NCBI RefSeq assembly: GCF_000428485.1
Contig: NZ_AUAA01000003.1
Span: 62,001-126,000, forward strand
DNA length: 64,000 nt
Direction of reading: 5' to 3'
Source: Epilithonimonas tenax DSM 16811
GTDB lineage: Bacteria > Bacteroidota > Bacteroidia > Flavobacteriales > Weeksellaceae
Shown here: one piece after another, positions 17,013 to 24,365 of the stretch
Numbering within the stretch: the first letter of the stretch is position 1
Layout: every line of letters starts with the position of its first letter
Program-made: the position numbers and the translations under genes
The notes under the pieces: generated by a model
What the model was told of the DNA's origin: nothing
What the model saw: only the letters and a program-made list of their open reading frames with translations
The model's database searches: none

Positions 17013-17801
17013 TTATTTCAAAGTACCGTTAAAAAATTCATTTAATGCCTGAAATACCTTTTTAACGTCAGCATTCGGAAAAAAACCTGCACTGTTAATA
17101 CAATTAATTTCTACAATTTTCCAACCAATATCTGTAAGACAAATATCCATAACAAAAGCTTCCGCCACATTGAAAATCGAAATCATTCGCTCAGCAAATT
17201 CGATACCTTCTTTTTCGACATTTTCCTCAAAAGGAATATCTTTTAGAATTTTATAATAAACAGCTTCAATTACCTTTCCTCCAACAATCCATAAGCGCGC
17301 TTCTTTAATTATATCTCTTGGTATTGAGATTTGAACGAGAGATTTCGAATCTAATAATGGATTGTTAGGATTTTGTAGACTATTTTCCACAAAATTCTCC
17401 CACTTTATCTTAGTAAATATACTTCCGGTAAAAAGCTTCGCAAATTTATATGGCTTGATAAATTTTTGTTCCTTGTCTTGCCAATCTAGTATCGCCGAAA
17501 GCTCTTTAACTTCTGTGTGATAATTTAATAGATTCTCTTTATAAAATTTTGAATTAATCTCGAATAAATGATTTCCGCCATAAAAAGAACCAAAATTCCA
17601 ATTTGGGTTTTCCTTACCTAACATTGCAAGTTTAACTGACCCGTAAACAAAAACATCATTTCTATTTTCCGAAATTTCAATTTTTGTAATAGATGAATTC
17701 AAATTTATTTTTTCAAATGGAATTTTTAATTCATCCAAAATTGGATAAATTCTATCAAAATCAGGGTCTTTGTGAATATTTGATTGGATTAGTACGTACA
17801 T
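17013..17801 (-). CDS. ATP-grasp domain protein (DUF4343-like)
   Basis: 262 residues. The N-terminal ~90 residues are variable. The central part has a substrate or nucleotide site (FIKPYKFAKLFTGSIF; RDIIKEARLWIVGGKVIEAVYY). The C-terminal part ends with the ATP-grasp signature FVMDICLTDIGWKIVEINCINSAGFF, in which D, E and N bind magnesium-ATP. It probably joins an acid to an amine or thiol, but the substrate is unknown. No biosynthetic partner lies beside it; lptB is upstream 36 bases away on the same strand. The base composition is A-T richer than lptB. Confidence 0.75.
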   Translation of the reverse strand: MYVLIQSNIHKDPDFDRIYPILDELKIPFEKINLNSSITKIEISENRNDVFVYGSVKLAMLGKENPNWNFGSFYGGNHLFEINSKFYKENLLNYHTEVKELSAILDWQDKEQKFIKPYKFAKLFTGSIFTKIKWENFVENSLQNPNNPLLDSKSLVQISIPRDIIKEARLWIVGGKVIEAVYYKILKDIPFEENVEKEGIEFAERMISIFNVAEAFVMDICLTDIGWKIVEINCINSAGFFPNADVKKVFQALNEFFNGTLK

Positions 17802-17836
17802 TTTATCTTAAGATTGATTAGAGAAAATTCTAAAAG

Positions 17837-18565
17837 TTATATCTTCTCAAACCTAAAATTCTCTCCAAGATAAGCCTGTCTTACTTCTGGGTCATTTGCC
17901 AAATCTTCAGGAATACCTTCTTTCAGAATTTTCCCTTCGAACATAATATACGTTTTGTTGGTAATCGCCAAAGTCTGCTGAACGTTGTGGTCGGTAATCA
18001 AAATCCCGATATTTTTCTCTACGAGGGACCTTACAATCTTCTGAATATCCTCCACCGCAATCGGGTCAACACCAGCAAAGGGCTCATCCAAAAGGATAAA
18101 ATTCGGACTTGTCGCCAAGCAACGTGCAATTTCCGTACGACGTCTTTCACCTCCGGAAAGCAAATCGCCACGGTTTTTACGAACGTGTTCCAGGTGGAAT
18201 TCCTCAATCAGTTCGTCGCATTTTTTCTGCTGTTCTTTTTTGGAAAGCTTCGTCAATTGCAAAACGCCCAGAATATTATCTTCCACAGACAGCTTCCGGA
18301 AAACCGACGCTTCCTGAGCCAGATAACCAATGCCTTTCTGAGCACGCCTGTACATTGCATCCTTCGTAATATTTTGATTATCAAGAAAAACGTTCCCTAA
18401 AGTCGGTTTCACCAATCCAACAATCATATAAAAAGACGTTGTTTTCCCCGCTCCATTGGGTCCCAAAAGTCCGACGATTTCGCCCTGCTTAACTTCCAAT
18501 GAGACGCCTTTCACCACTTTTTTTGGTCCGTATTCCTTGATTAAATTTTCTCCTCGTAAAATCAT
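17837..18565 (-). CDS. lptB: LPS export ABC transporter ATP-binding protein LptB
   Basis: 242 residues, the standard length. LptB powers extraction of LPS from the inner membrane by LptFG. Walker A is GPNGAGKTTSF, the Q-loop YLAQEASVFRKLSVEDNI is the LptB-specific form, the signature is LLSGGERRRTEIAR, and Walker B is FILLDEPFAGVDP with ITDHNVQQTL as the H-loop. The LptB-type C-terminal end EVRQAYLGENFRF is present. LptFG and LptC are not in this window. Confidence 0.95.
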   Translation of the reverse strand: MILRGENLIKEYGPKKVVKGVSLEVKQGEIVGLLGPNGAGKTTSFYMIVGLVKPTLGNVFLDNQNITKDAMYRRAQKGIGYLAQEASVFRKLSVEDNILGVLQLTKLSKKEQQKKCDELIEEFHLEHVRKNRGDLLSGGERRRTEIARCLATSPNFILLDEPFAGVDPIAVEDIQKIVRSLVEKNIGILITDHNVQQTLAITNKTYIMFEGKILKEGIPEDLANDPEVRQAYLGENFRFEKI

Positions 18566-18608
18566 AAAACAAAGATATAGAAATTTTTATCTTCTGATGA
18601 CAACAATT

Positions 18609-18754
18609 TTGGGCGTGCCCCTCACCAGCGCTGAGGCCACCGCTCGGGTCGGGCTTTCCGTTACAAGTCCTCACTCGTTGCCTCGCTCCGGGCTTTCCAC
18701 TGCACCCGAGGCTTTAGCCGAACTGTACGAAGTAAATCCCTCACGCGCTTCGCC
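18609..18754 (+). repeat. Family B dispersed repeat, copy 1
   Basis: Starts TTGGGCGTGCCCCTC and continues with the core GGCCACCGCTCGGGTCGGGC, TTCCGTTACAA, then a variable centre with inverted GCCTCG/CGAGGC, and ends ATCCCTCACGC. The first part and the end match the copy at 24163-24308; the centre does not. Confidence 0.8.
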
Positions 18755-18760
18755 TCGATT

Positions 18761-18834
18761 CAACATTCAACATTTTTACATTGTACATTTTACATTGTAC
18801 ATTATACATTCTACGTTTAACATTGTACATTTGT
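18761..18834 (+). repeat. Degenerate tandem repeat of ACATTGTACATT units
   Basis: Seven or so imperfect units built on CATT/TACATT (for example TACATTGTACATTTTACATT) fill the space just before the rRNA methyltransferase gene. The 15-mer TGTACATTATACATT at 18796-18810 recurs in the exbB-exbD gap. Confidence 0.75.
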
Positions 18835-18849
18835 GAAAAATTTCCAAAA

Positions 18850-19620
18850 ATGCTGATAGAAAGCCTTCAAAACGAAAAAATCAAAAGACTGACCAGACTT
18901 CTCACCAAAAATCAGGAAAGAAGAAAAGCCGGCGTTTTCATCGTAGAAGGACAACAGGAAAACGAGCGTGCCTTGGAATTCGGAAATCTGCCGGAAGAAT
19001 ATTACATCTGCGAAGATATCTTCAAAGGGAAATTGCCTTCAACAAAAATCCATTACGTTTCGGAAAAATTGTACGAGAAAATCGCTTATCGAGGTACAAC
19101 AGAAGGAATTATTGGGATTTACAAATTGGAACAAAGGACTTTAGAAGATTTCAAACCTAAAAAAGATTCAGCAATCATCATTTTAGAAAGTGTTGAGAAA
19201 CCAGGAAATCTGGGTGCTATTTTGAGAAGTTGCGAAGCTTTCGGTATCAACGCCTTGATTGTCACCGACCCAAAGACAGATTTTTACAATCCCAATGTGA
19301 TCCGCTCAAGTGTTGGGTGTCTTTTTGGAATGAATATTTTCCAAGCATCCAATGACGAAACTATGGAATTTCTGAAAATCAACCACTATCAGATCTTCAC
19401 CACTTTTATGAGCGAGGATGCAAAAAACATTCAGGAGAAAAATTTGAAAAGTAAATCGGCCGTTTTATTCGGAACAGAGCATTCCGGTTTGAGTGATTTT
19501 TGGAAACAGAAAGGAGAAAACGTTTTAATTCCAATGGCAGGAACCATTGACTCTCTAAACTTGAGCAATGCAGCAGCAATTACATGTTACGAAATCCTGA
19601 GGCAGAAATTGGCGCAATAA
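18850..19620 (+). CDS. TrmH/SpoU-family 23S rRNA 2'-O-methyltransferase
   Basis: About 256 residues from ATG at 18850 (MLIESLQNEKIKRL); an upstream ATG at 18781 lies within tandem repeats and would add junk sequence. An N-terminal substrate-binding domain (RRKAGVFIVEGQQENERAL) is followed by the knotted SPOUT domain. Its three motifs are visible: SVEKPGNLGAILRSCEAFGI, VLFGTEHSGLSD, and IPMAGTIDSLNLSNAAAI. It methylates a ribose in rRNA (RlmB-like) or tRNA; the exact site is not deducible. Confidence 0.88.
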   Translation: MLIESLQNEKIKRLTRLLTKNQERRKAGVFIVEGQQENERALEFGNLPEEYYICEDIFKGKLPSTKIHYVSEKLYEKIAYRGTTEGIIGIYKLEQRTLEDFKPKKDSAIIILESVEKPGNLGAILRSCEAFGINALIVTDPKTDFYNPNVIRSSVGCLFGMNIFQASNDETMEFLKINHYQIFTTFMSEDAKNIQEKNLKSKSAVLFGTEHSGLSDFWKQKGENVLIPMAGTIDSLNLSNAAAITCYEILRQKLAQ

Positions 19621-19653
19621 AAAAAACCGTCTCTCGAAAGAAACGGTTTTAAA
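19621..19653. terminator. Bidirectional terminator, methyltransferase / Ala-rich lipoprotein
   Basis: AAAACCGT pairs with ACGGTTTT around an inner TCTC/GAAAGA hairpin, with A-rich and T-rich sides. It sits between two convergent genes. Confidence 0.8.
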
Positions 19654-19671
19654 TTCTTAACAGGGTTAAGA

Positions 19672-19902
19672 TTATTTTTTAGCAGCAGCAGAATCAACTT
19701 TAGCAGCAGCTCCTTCTACTTTAGCAGCAGCAGAATCAACTTTTACAGCAGCAGAATCAACTTTAGCAGCAGCAGAATCAACTGTCAAAGCAGCAGAATC
19801 AACAGCAGTAGAATCAGCAGAAGTAGTTTCTACGTTTTCAGTTTTTTTACAAGCAACAAGAGTTACAGCAGCGATAGCAGCTACGAATAATGACTTTTTC
19901 AT
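19672..19902 (-). CDS. Small Ala-rich repeat lipoprotein, copy 1
   Basis: 76 residues. The signal and lipobox are MKKSLFVAAIAAVTLVACKK. The mature part consists of imperfect heptads related to VDSAAAK, repeated about six times and matched in DNA by repeated GCAGAATCAACTTT units. The alanine-rich heptad suggests a long helix or coiled coil, in form like Braun-type lipoproteins, though no peptidoglycan-linking C terminus is evident (it ends AAAKK). A paralogue lies 1.9 kb away at 21756-21980. A TAGTTTTG box at 19955-19962 may be its -7 element. Function unknown. Confidence 0.8.
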   Translation of the reverse strand: MKKSLFVAAIAAVTLVACKKTENVETTSADSTAVDSAALTVDSAAAKVDSAAVKVDSAAAKVEGAAAKVDSAAAKK

Positions 19903-20069
19903 AATAATTACATTTAAATTGTTAGTTAATAGATATGTTCTCCTTTGAACGGTGCAAAACTACATCAATAAATAAATTTTGTATTTGAATATTAATTGTA
20001 ATATATTTGTAAAATACGATTTACAAATTAATAATACTGTAAATCAGCAAATTAAGCATAAATAGAATT

Positions 20070-21143
20070 TTGACCGACATAGAATTTTTATATTTCCAAA
20101 ACTTAAAAAGAGCTGTTCAGGAAAAATACCTTGAATCTCATTCTCCGTCATTTGATGATATTTCAAAATGGCGCGGTATTGATATCATTTATTTTCAGGA
20201 AGACCTTAGACAAAAAGCAAAAGGAAATATCAGCGAAAAAACGTTTTATACCTATTTCAAAAACAATGCGCACGAAAAGATCCCGCGAATCGATATGCTC
20301 AATATCCTTTCTGTCTATGTGGGATTCAATTCCTGGTCCGAGTTCCGCAAGAAAAATCCCATAGCAGAGGAGAAAAAAACCGTTGTAACACCCGATATTT
20401 CTGTGCCGAATGATGTATTTCCTGTACAGGCAACAGCATTAATAGAGCCCAAAAAACAGCGCATACATGTTGAAAACCAGCCATCTACTGCCACAGAAAA
20501 ACCCAAATCTACCAATAACCAACATATTTTCTTAAAAAAATATCTATGGTTGGGCATTTCATTGTTACTGTTTGCAACCGTTCTTGTCTTGGTGTTTTAT
20601 GACAACCTATTCTATAAGAAATATACGTACGCTTTCACAGATGCAGACAGAAATTCCTCTATCAAAGGAGAATTAGATGTCAAAATCATTCGGGAAAATG
20701 AATCTCCCATCCTCTTCAAAGTAAAACCAAACTCGCCATTTGTTTACGAAACCAAAAGCAAGAAGCTTAAAATGGTGATTTCCTCGCCATTTTACAAAAC
20801 GGATGTCGTTACGAGAGATCTCACAAACGCGCCCGAATCAGAAAATATAGAACTGAAACCAAACGACTACGCGATACAACTTTTCTACTATTCCAAATCG
20901 ATCAAGGATTTCAAGAAAAAAACCTATCAGCTCAACCGTTTGATCAGTGACAAAGCCCTTATTTATCAGGTAGTTGACAGTGATATCTACGGGATAGAAA
21001 CGATGGATAAGCAAAAATACATCTCGCTGGTTACGCTTCCGACAACTTCTCTTGAGAATTTGGAAGTGATTGATTCACAAATGGAAAACGGAAAAATAGT
21101 CATGATTAAATTCAGAATTACAGACGATGAAAAATCAAAATAA
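20070..21143 (+). CDS. Membrane-anchored protein with N-terminal HTH-like domain
   Basis: 357 residues from a TTG start. The first ~95 residues (FDDISKWRGIDIIYF; ISEKTFYTYFKNN; IPRIDMLNILSVYVGFNSWSEF) resemble a small helical DNA-binding-like domain found in Bacteroidota, where a TFYTYF helix is followed by a conserved Y-V-G-x3-W-x-E/D-F end. A low-complexity linker follows, then one transmembrane helix at ~157-181 (YLWLGISLLLFATVLVLVF). About 175 extracytoplasmic residues follow with no recognised domain. It overlaps the lipoprotein gene downstream by 17 bases. A membrane one-component regulator is an inference. Confidence 0.7.
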   Translation: MTDIEFLYFQNLKRAVQEKYLESHSPSFDDISKWRGIDIIYFQEDLRQKAKGNISEKTFYTYFKNNAHEKIPRIDMLNILSVYVGFNSWSEFRKKNPIAEEKKTVVTPDISVPNDVFPVQATALIEPKKQRIHVENQPSTATEKPKSTNNQHIFLKKYLWLGISLLLFATVLVLVFYDNLFYKKYTYAFTDADRNSSIKGELDVKIIRENESPILFKVKPNSPFVYETKSKKLKMVISSPFYKTDVVTRDLTNAPESENIELKPNDYAIQLFYYSKSIKDFKKKTYQLNRLISDKALIYQVVDSDIYGIETMDKQKYISLVTLPTTSLENLEVIDSQMENGKIVMIKFRITDDEKSK

Positions 21144-21723
21144 ATTTTACTGGTGGATAACAGCTTTATCTGTAATCATCTCAGCATTTATCTCCTGCAA
21201 CAAAAAGTATGAAGGACCAGATAACTCGTTGGAAACGATAAGAAATGCGAACAACAAAGTCACTTATACAAAATCCAGTCTGGACAGTGTACAGGCTATC
21301 AATCTGATTACCTCGCAAAAAGTACAAGATCTGTTGGATCTTTCTACGCTGTACACCTCCGGAAACAAGGACACGGAAATAGATTCTGTAATCTACACCC
21401 AAATGCAGGCACATTTTTTAACAAAGGATTCTAACAATTTAAAGCCTTTGCTAAAAGAGATGGACAGTTTAAAAGTGAGGTTTGCGAAAGTCAATAACTT
21501 GAAAACATCAAAATCAATTATTGAAAAAGACACTTTGGACTTCGCCAATTTTGATGTCGAATATTACGATAAGAAAAAGACGTATATCACGACGGTCAAT
21601 CGCAAGGCGCAATATATGCTGAAAGCTTCGCCGGTGAAATTCCAGAAGGAGTTCAAATTCTACTTCAATAATTTCTACAAACAAGAAACCGACAGTACAA
21701 AAACAACAAAACCCGCTCGTTAG
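21127..21723 (+). CDS. Hypothetical lipoprotein paired with the membrane HTH-like protein
   Basis: 198 residues. The signal peptide and lipobox are WWITALSVIISAFISCNKK. The mature part is helical and polar, with a central stretch on Ser/Lys/Asp (QVLDLSTLYTSGNKDTE region) and a C-terminal YNNFYKQETDSTKTT. No known domain. It starts inside the end of the preceding gene, so translation is probably coupled. An envelope partner of the upstream membrane protein is the simplest guess. Confidence 0.7.
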   Translation: MKNQNKFYWWITALSVIISAFISCNKKYEGPDNSLETIRNANNKVTYTKSSLDSVQAINLITSQKVQDLLDLSTLYTSGNKDTEIDSVIYTQMQAHFLTKDSNNLKPLLKEMDSLKVRFAKVNNLKTSKSIIEKDTLDFANFDVEYYDKKKTYITTVNRKAQYMLKASPVKFQKEFKFYFNNFYKQETDSTKTTKPAR

Positions 21724-21737
21724 CGGGTTTTGTTTTA
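21708..21737 (+). terminator. Terminator of the HTH-like/lipoprotein pair
   Basis: AAACCCGCT-cgtt-AGCGGGTTT followed by TGTTTT. The TAG stop lies inside the hairpin. Confidence 0.9.
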
Positions 21738-21755
21738 ATCAGATCTGGGATCTAA

Positions 21756-21980
21756 TTATTTTTTGATTTCTTCTTTAACAGCTTTTTCGTCAGCTTTAGC
21801 AGAATCAGCAGTAGCTTTTACAGAATCAACAGTTGCAGTAGCAGTAGAGTCGATTGCAGCAACAGCAGAATCAGCAGTAGCGTCAACAGAATCAACAGCA
21901 GCAGCTTCTACTTTATCAGTTTTTTTACAAGCTACAAGAGAGATAGCAGCGATAGCAGCTACGAATAATGACTTTTTCAT
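21756..21980 (-). CDS. Small Ala-rich repeat lipoprotein, copy 2
   Basis: 74 residues. The first 20 (MKKSLFVAAIAAISLVACKK) are nearly identical to those of the lipoprotein at 19672-19902. The mature part is again a run of alanine, valine, aspartate and serine (DSVDATADSAVAAIDS) with looser repeats and a more charged C terminus (KADEKAVKEEIKK). TAATTTTG at 22049-22056 on the minus strand is a plausible -7 box. The two copies flank the two-gene unit on the other strand. Function unknown. Confidence 0.8.
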   Translation of the reverse strand: MKKSLFVAAIAAISLVACKKTDKVEAAAVDSVDATADSAVAAIDSTATATVDSVKATADSAKADEKAVKEEIKK

Positions 21981-22135
21981 GTTCTTAAAATTTAAATTAA
22001 TTATTATTATATTATTGTTGTCTTAATTATTGAGTTATAATGACAAGACAAAATTAGCACCGTCTGACAAAAATCATTAAAAAATAGCTTGTAATAAGCT
22101 TGTAAAAACAATTTACAAATAGAGCATATTGATTA

Positions 22136-22717
22136 TCAACTGTTTTCATTAAAATCGATCCTTTGATTCGGCGTCAGCAATACATCCATTTGGACATCTT
22201 TTTGATAAACATCAGCGATGACTTCGTGTGGAGGAAAAAAGTTTAATCCTATTTTTTTCTTAATCATCAAATTCTCCGAAAAGAATTGGTCATAGAAGCC
22301 CTTCCCATAGCCTACCCTATTTCCGGAGGCATCACAATATAACAAAGGTGTCAAAACACAGTCCAGATGCACATCTGACGCGATATTCGACATTGGCTCT
22401 TTGATTCCCCAACGATTAACTTCAAACCTAGAATCGGGGAAAATCTCAACAGAAATTATTGTTTCGCCTGTGATTTTCGGGACAAAAACCCTGATTTCCT
22501 TTTCAAAAAAATAGTCAATGAAAATCTGAGTATGGATTTCATTAAACCTTTCTATCGACAAAAAAACATTAACTTTTTGATTTTCAATAGGATTAAATTG
22601 TAAAATAAAATTTTTAAGCAATTTATCTGATAAAAATATGACCTCATCTTGCGATAAGGCCATTCTTTTTGCTTGATAAATCGTTCGTAGTTCTTTTTTT
22701 GTGAGACTTAAAATCAT
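22136..22717 (-). CDS. 5-formyltetrahydrofolate cyclo-ligase
   Basis: 193 residues from ATG at 22717 (MILSLTKKELRTIY), preceded by AAAGAGG eight bases upstream; an in-frame ATG at 22741 lies inside trhO. The enzyme uses ATP to convert 5-formyl-THF to 5,10-methenyl-THF. The family hallmarks are the N-terminal KKELRTIYQAKR, the Mg-ATP and folate motif LLYCDASGNRVGYGKGFYDQFF, and a C-terminal FFPPHEVIADVYQKDVQMD. It is last in a pair with trhO, with its leader in the 3' end of that gene. Confidence 0.9.
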   Translation of the reverse strand: MILSLTKKELRTIYQAKRMALSQDEVIFLSDKLLKNFILQFNPIENQKVNVFLSIERFNEIHTQIFIDYFFEKEIRVFVPKITGETIISVEIFPDSRFEVNRWGIKEPMSNIASDVHLDCVLTPLLYCDASGNRVGYGKGFYDQFFSENLMIKKKIGLNFFPPHEVIADVYQKDVQMDVLLTPNQRIDFNENS

Positions 22718-22730
22718 ATTAAAAACCTCT

Positions 22731-24080
22731 TTAATCTTCAAGAATTTTATACAACTTGTCAGATAATCTCACTCTGAAGGGAAGCTCAAAAGTAATTTGG
22801 TCTTCAGCTTTTGCAGTTTCAACAGAATGTCCATCAACAAACATTTCATTAATAACAATCTCTTTCTCTCCAGTTGTTGGCCCGGAAATTAAAACTTTAT
22901 CATTAACCGAAAGTTCATTTGAAAGTAAAAACTGAGCAATTCTTGACTTGGTATAATAATGTTCAGCCTTTCCAATAAGGGTTTTCTTGACTTTTATCTT
23001 CTGACGAATATCTCTTGCTTTCGCCAAAGGTTTATCTGTCAACTCACCAGAATTTTTAAACTTCAGAGCTTCTGACTTCCCTTTTCGGAAAACTTTATTG
23101 CCAACTTGCAATCCTTTTCTTAATTCTAATTGCGTTTCCAAAGGCAAATGAATGGTTTCCAGACATTCTGAAGAACAGGTATTTTCCATCACAGCTTTAC
23201 AGTCATCACATTGGATAAACAACAAGTGACAAGCATCATTCGCACAATTGGTATGATTGTCACAAGGTTTGCCACACTGGTGGCATTGCGCAATGATATC
23301 GTCTGTAATTCGCTCGCCCAATCTGTGGTCAAACACAAAATTCTTCCCTACGAATTTACTTTTAACACCTTCATCTTTTACCTGACGCGCATACTCAATG
23401 ATTCCGCCCTCCAATTGGTAAACATTTTTAAAACCTTGGTGTTTAAAATAGGCACTCGCCTTCTCACAACGGATTCCGCCAGTACAATACATCAAAAGGT
23501 TTTTATCTTCTTTATAATCCTGCAATTGCGCATTGATAATCGGTAAACTTTCCCGGAAATTTTCCACATCTGGCGTAATCGCTCCTTCAAAATGACCGAC
23601 TTCACTTTCATAATGATTCCTGAAATCCACCACAATTGTATCTGGATTTGCCAACAAGTCATTGAATTCCTGCGCTTTCAGATGGATTCCTTTGTTGGTC
23701 ACATCAAAAGTTTCGTCATTCAAACCATCCGCAACAATCTTGTTTCGAACTTTAATGGTCAACTTCAAAAACGAGTGATTATCCTGCTCCACAGCCACAT
23801 TCAAGCGGATGCCTTTCATAAAATCATAAGCTTCCAAAGTTTCGCGGAAAGCCTCAAATTGATCTGCAGGAACACTCATCTGAGCGTTGATTCCTTCGTG
23901 CGCCACATAGATTCGCCCGAGCGCATCCAAGGCGTTCCAGGCTATAAACAAGTCGTCGCGAAATTTCTTGGGATTTTCAATTTTGGCATACGCATAGAAA
24001 GACAATGTAAGGCGTTCCTTACCAGCTTCATCAATAAGTCTGGCTCTTTCTTCTGCGCTTAAGGTGTTGTACAGTTGCAT
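22731..24080 (-). CDS. trhO: Oxygen-dependent tRNA uridine(34) hydroxylase TrhO with C-terminal extension
   Basis: 449 residues, longer than the ~320-350 of the proteobacterial enzyme. Residues 1-120 are the UPF0176-type N-terminal domain (HEGINAQMSVP). Residues ~130-245 are a rhodanese domain with the catalytic loop YCTGGIRCEKA (C199, C205). A cysteine-rich part follows (CHQCGKPCDNHTNC ... CDDC ... CSSEC), probably zinc-binding. TrhO hydroxylates U34 of tRNA for wobble decoding. The last ~95 residues (TKSRIAQFLLSNELSVNDKVLISGP ... VETAKAEDQITFEL, in parts) form an extra beta-domain resembling the C-terminal domain of U32 peptidase-family proteins. Confidence 0.87.
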   Translation of the reverse strand: MQLYNTLSAEERARLIDEAGKERLTLSFYAYAKIENPKKFRDDLFIAWNALDALGRIYVAHEGINAQMSVPADQFEAFRETLEAYDFMKGIRLNVAVEQDNHSFLKLTIKVRNKIVADGLNDETFDVTNKGIHLKAQEFNDLLANPDTIVVDFRNHYESEVGHFEGAITPDVENFRESLPIINAQLQDYKEDKNLLMYCTGGIRCEKASAYFKHQGFKNVYQLEGGIIEYARQVKDEGVKSKFVGKNFVFDHRLGERITDDIIAQCHQCGKPCDNHTNCANDACHLLFIQCDDCKAVMENTCSSECLETIHLPLETQLELRKGLQVGNKVFRKGKSEALKFKNSGELTDKPLAKARDIRQKIKVKKTLIGKAEHYYTKSRIAQFLLSNELSVNDKVLISGPTTGEKEIVINEMFVDGHSVETAKAEDQITFELPFRVRLSDKLYKILED

Positions 24081-24162
24081 GCTATAAACGTTTTAAGTGA
24101 GAACAATAATGGCGCAAAGATAAGAAATTTGGACAACAGTTTTCGGTTGACAGTTATCAGTA

Positions 24163-24308
24163 TTTGGGCGTGCCCCTCGCCAACACCAATGGCCACCGCT
24201 CGGGTCGGGCTATCCGTTACAATCTTTTTTGTGGAAGACGTTTCTCCAATCGATTGAAACTTTTCCCATCCACAAAAAAGGATTTCCACTACTATCCCTC
24301 ACGCATGA
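24163..24308 (+). repeat. Family B dispersed repeat, copy 2
   Basis: Same frame as the copy at 18609-18754: TTTGGGCGTGCCCCTC, GGCCACCGCTCGGGTCGGGC, ATCCGTTACAATC, then a variable centre, then ATCCCTCACGC. The centre has its own inverted repeat (CTTTTTTGTGGA with TCCACAAAAAAG). It fills most of the 285-base gap between trhO and the peptidase gene. Confidence 0.82.
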
Positions 24309-24365
24309 CGATTCTTCGTTAATACCATTTTTCTTTATTATATTTACAACTCTAAAATCTTAAAA

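Noticed and set aside
18489-18674. Short frames through the family B repeat
   Set aside because: Reading frames follow the GC-rich repeat, lack a ribosome site, and differ between the two copies.
18761-18834. CRISPR-like array
   Set aside because: Units are imperfect, ~12 bases, with no spacers; it is a degenerate simple tandem repeat.
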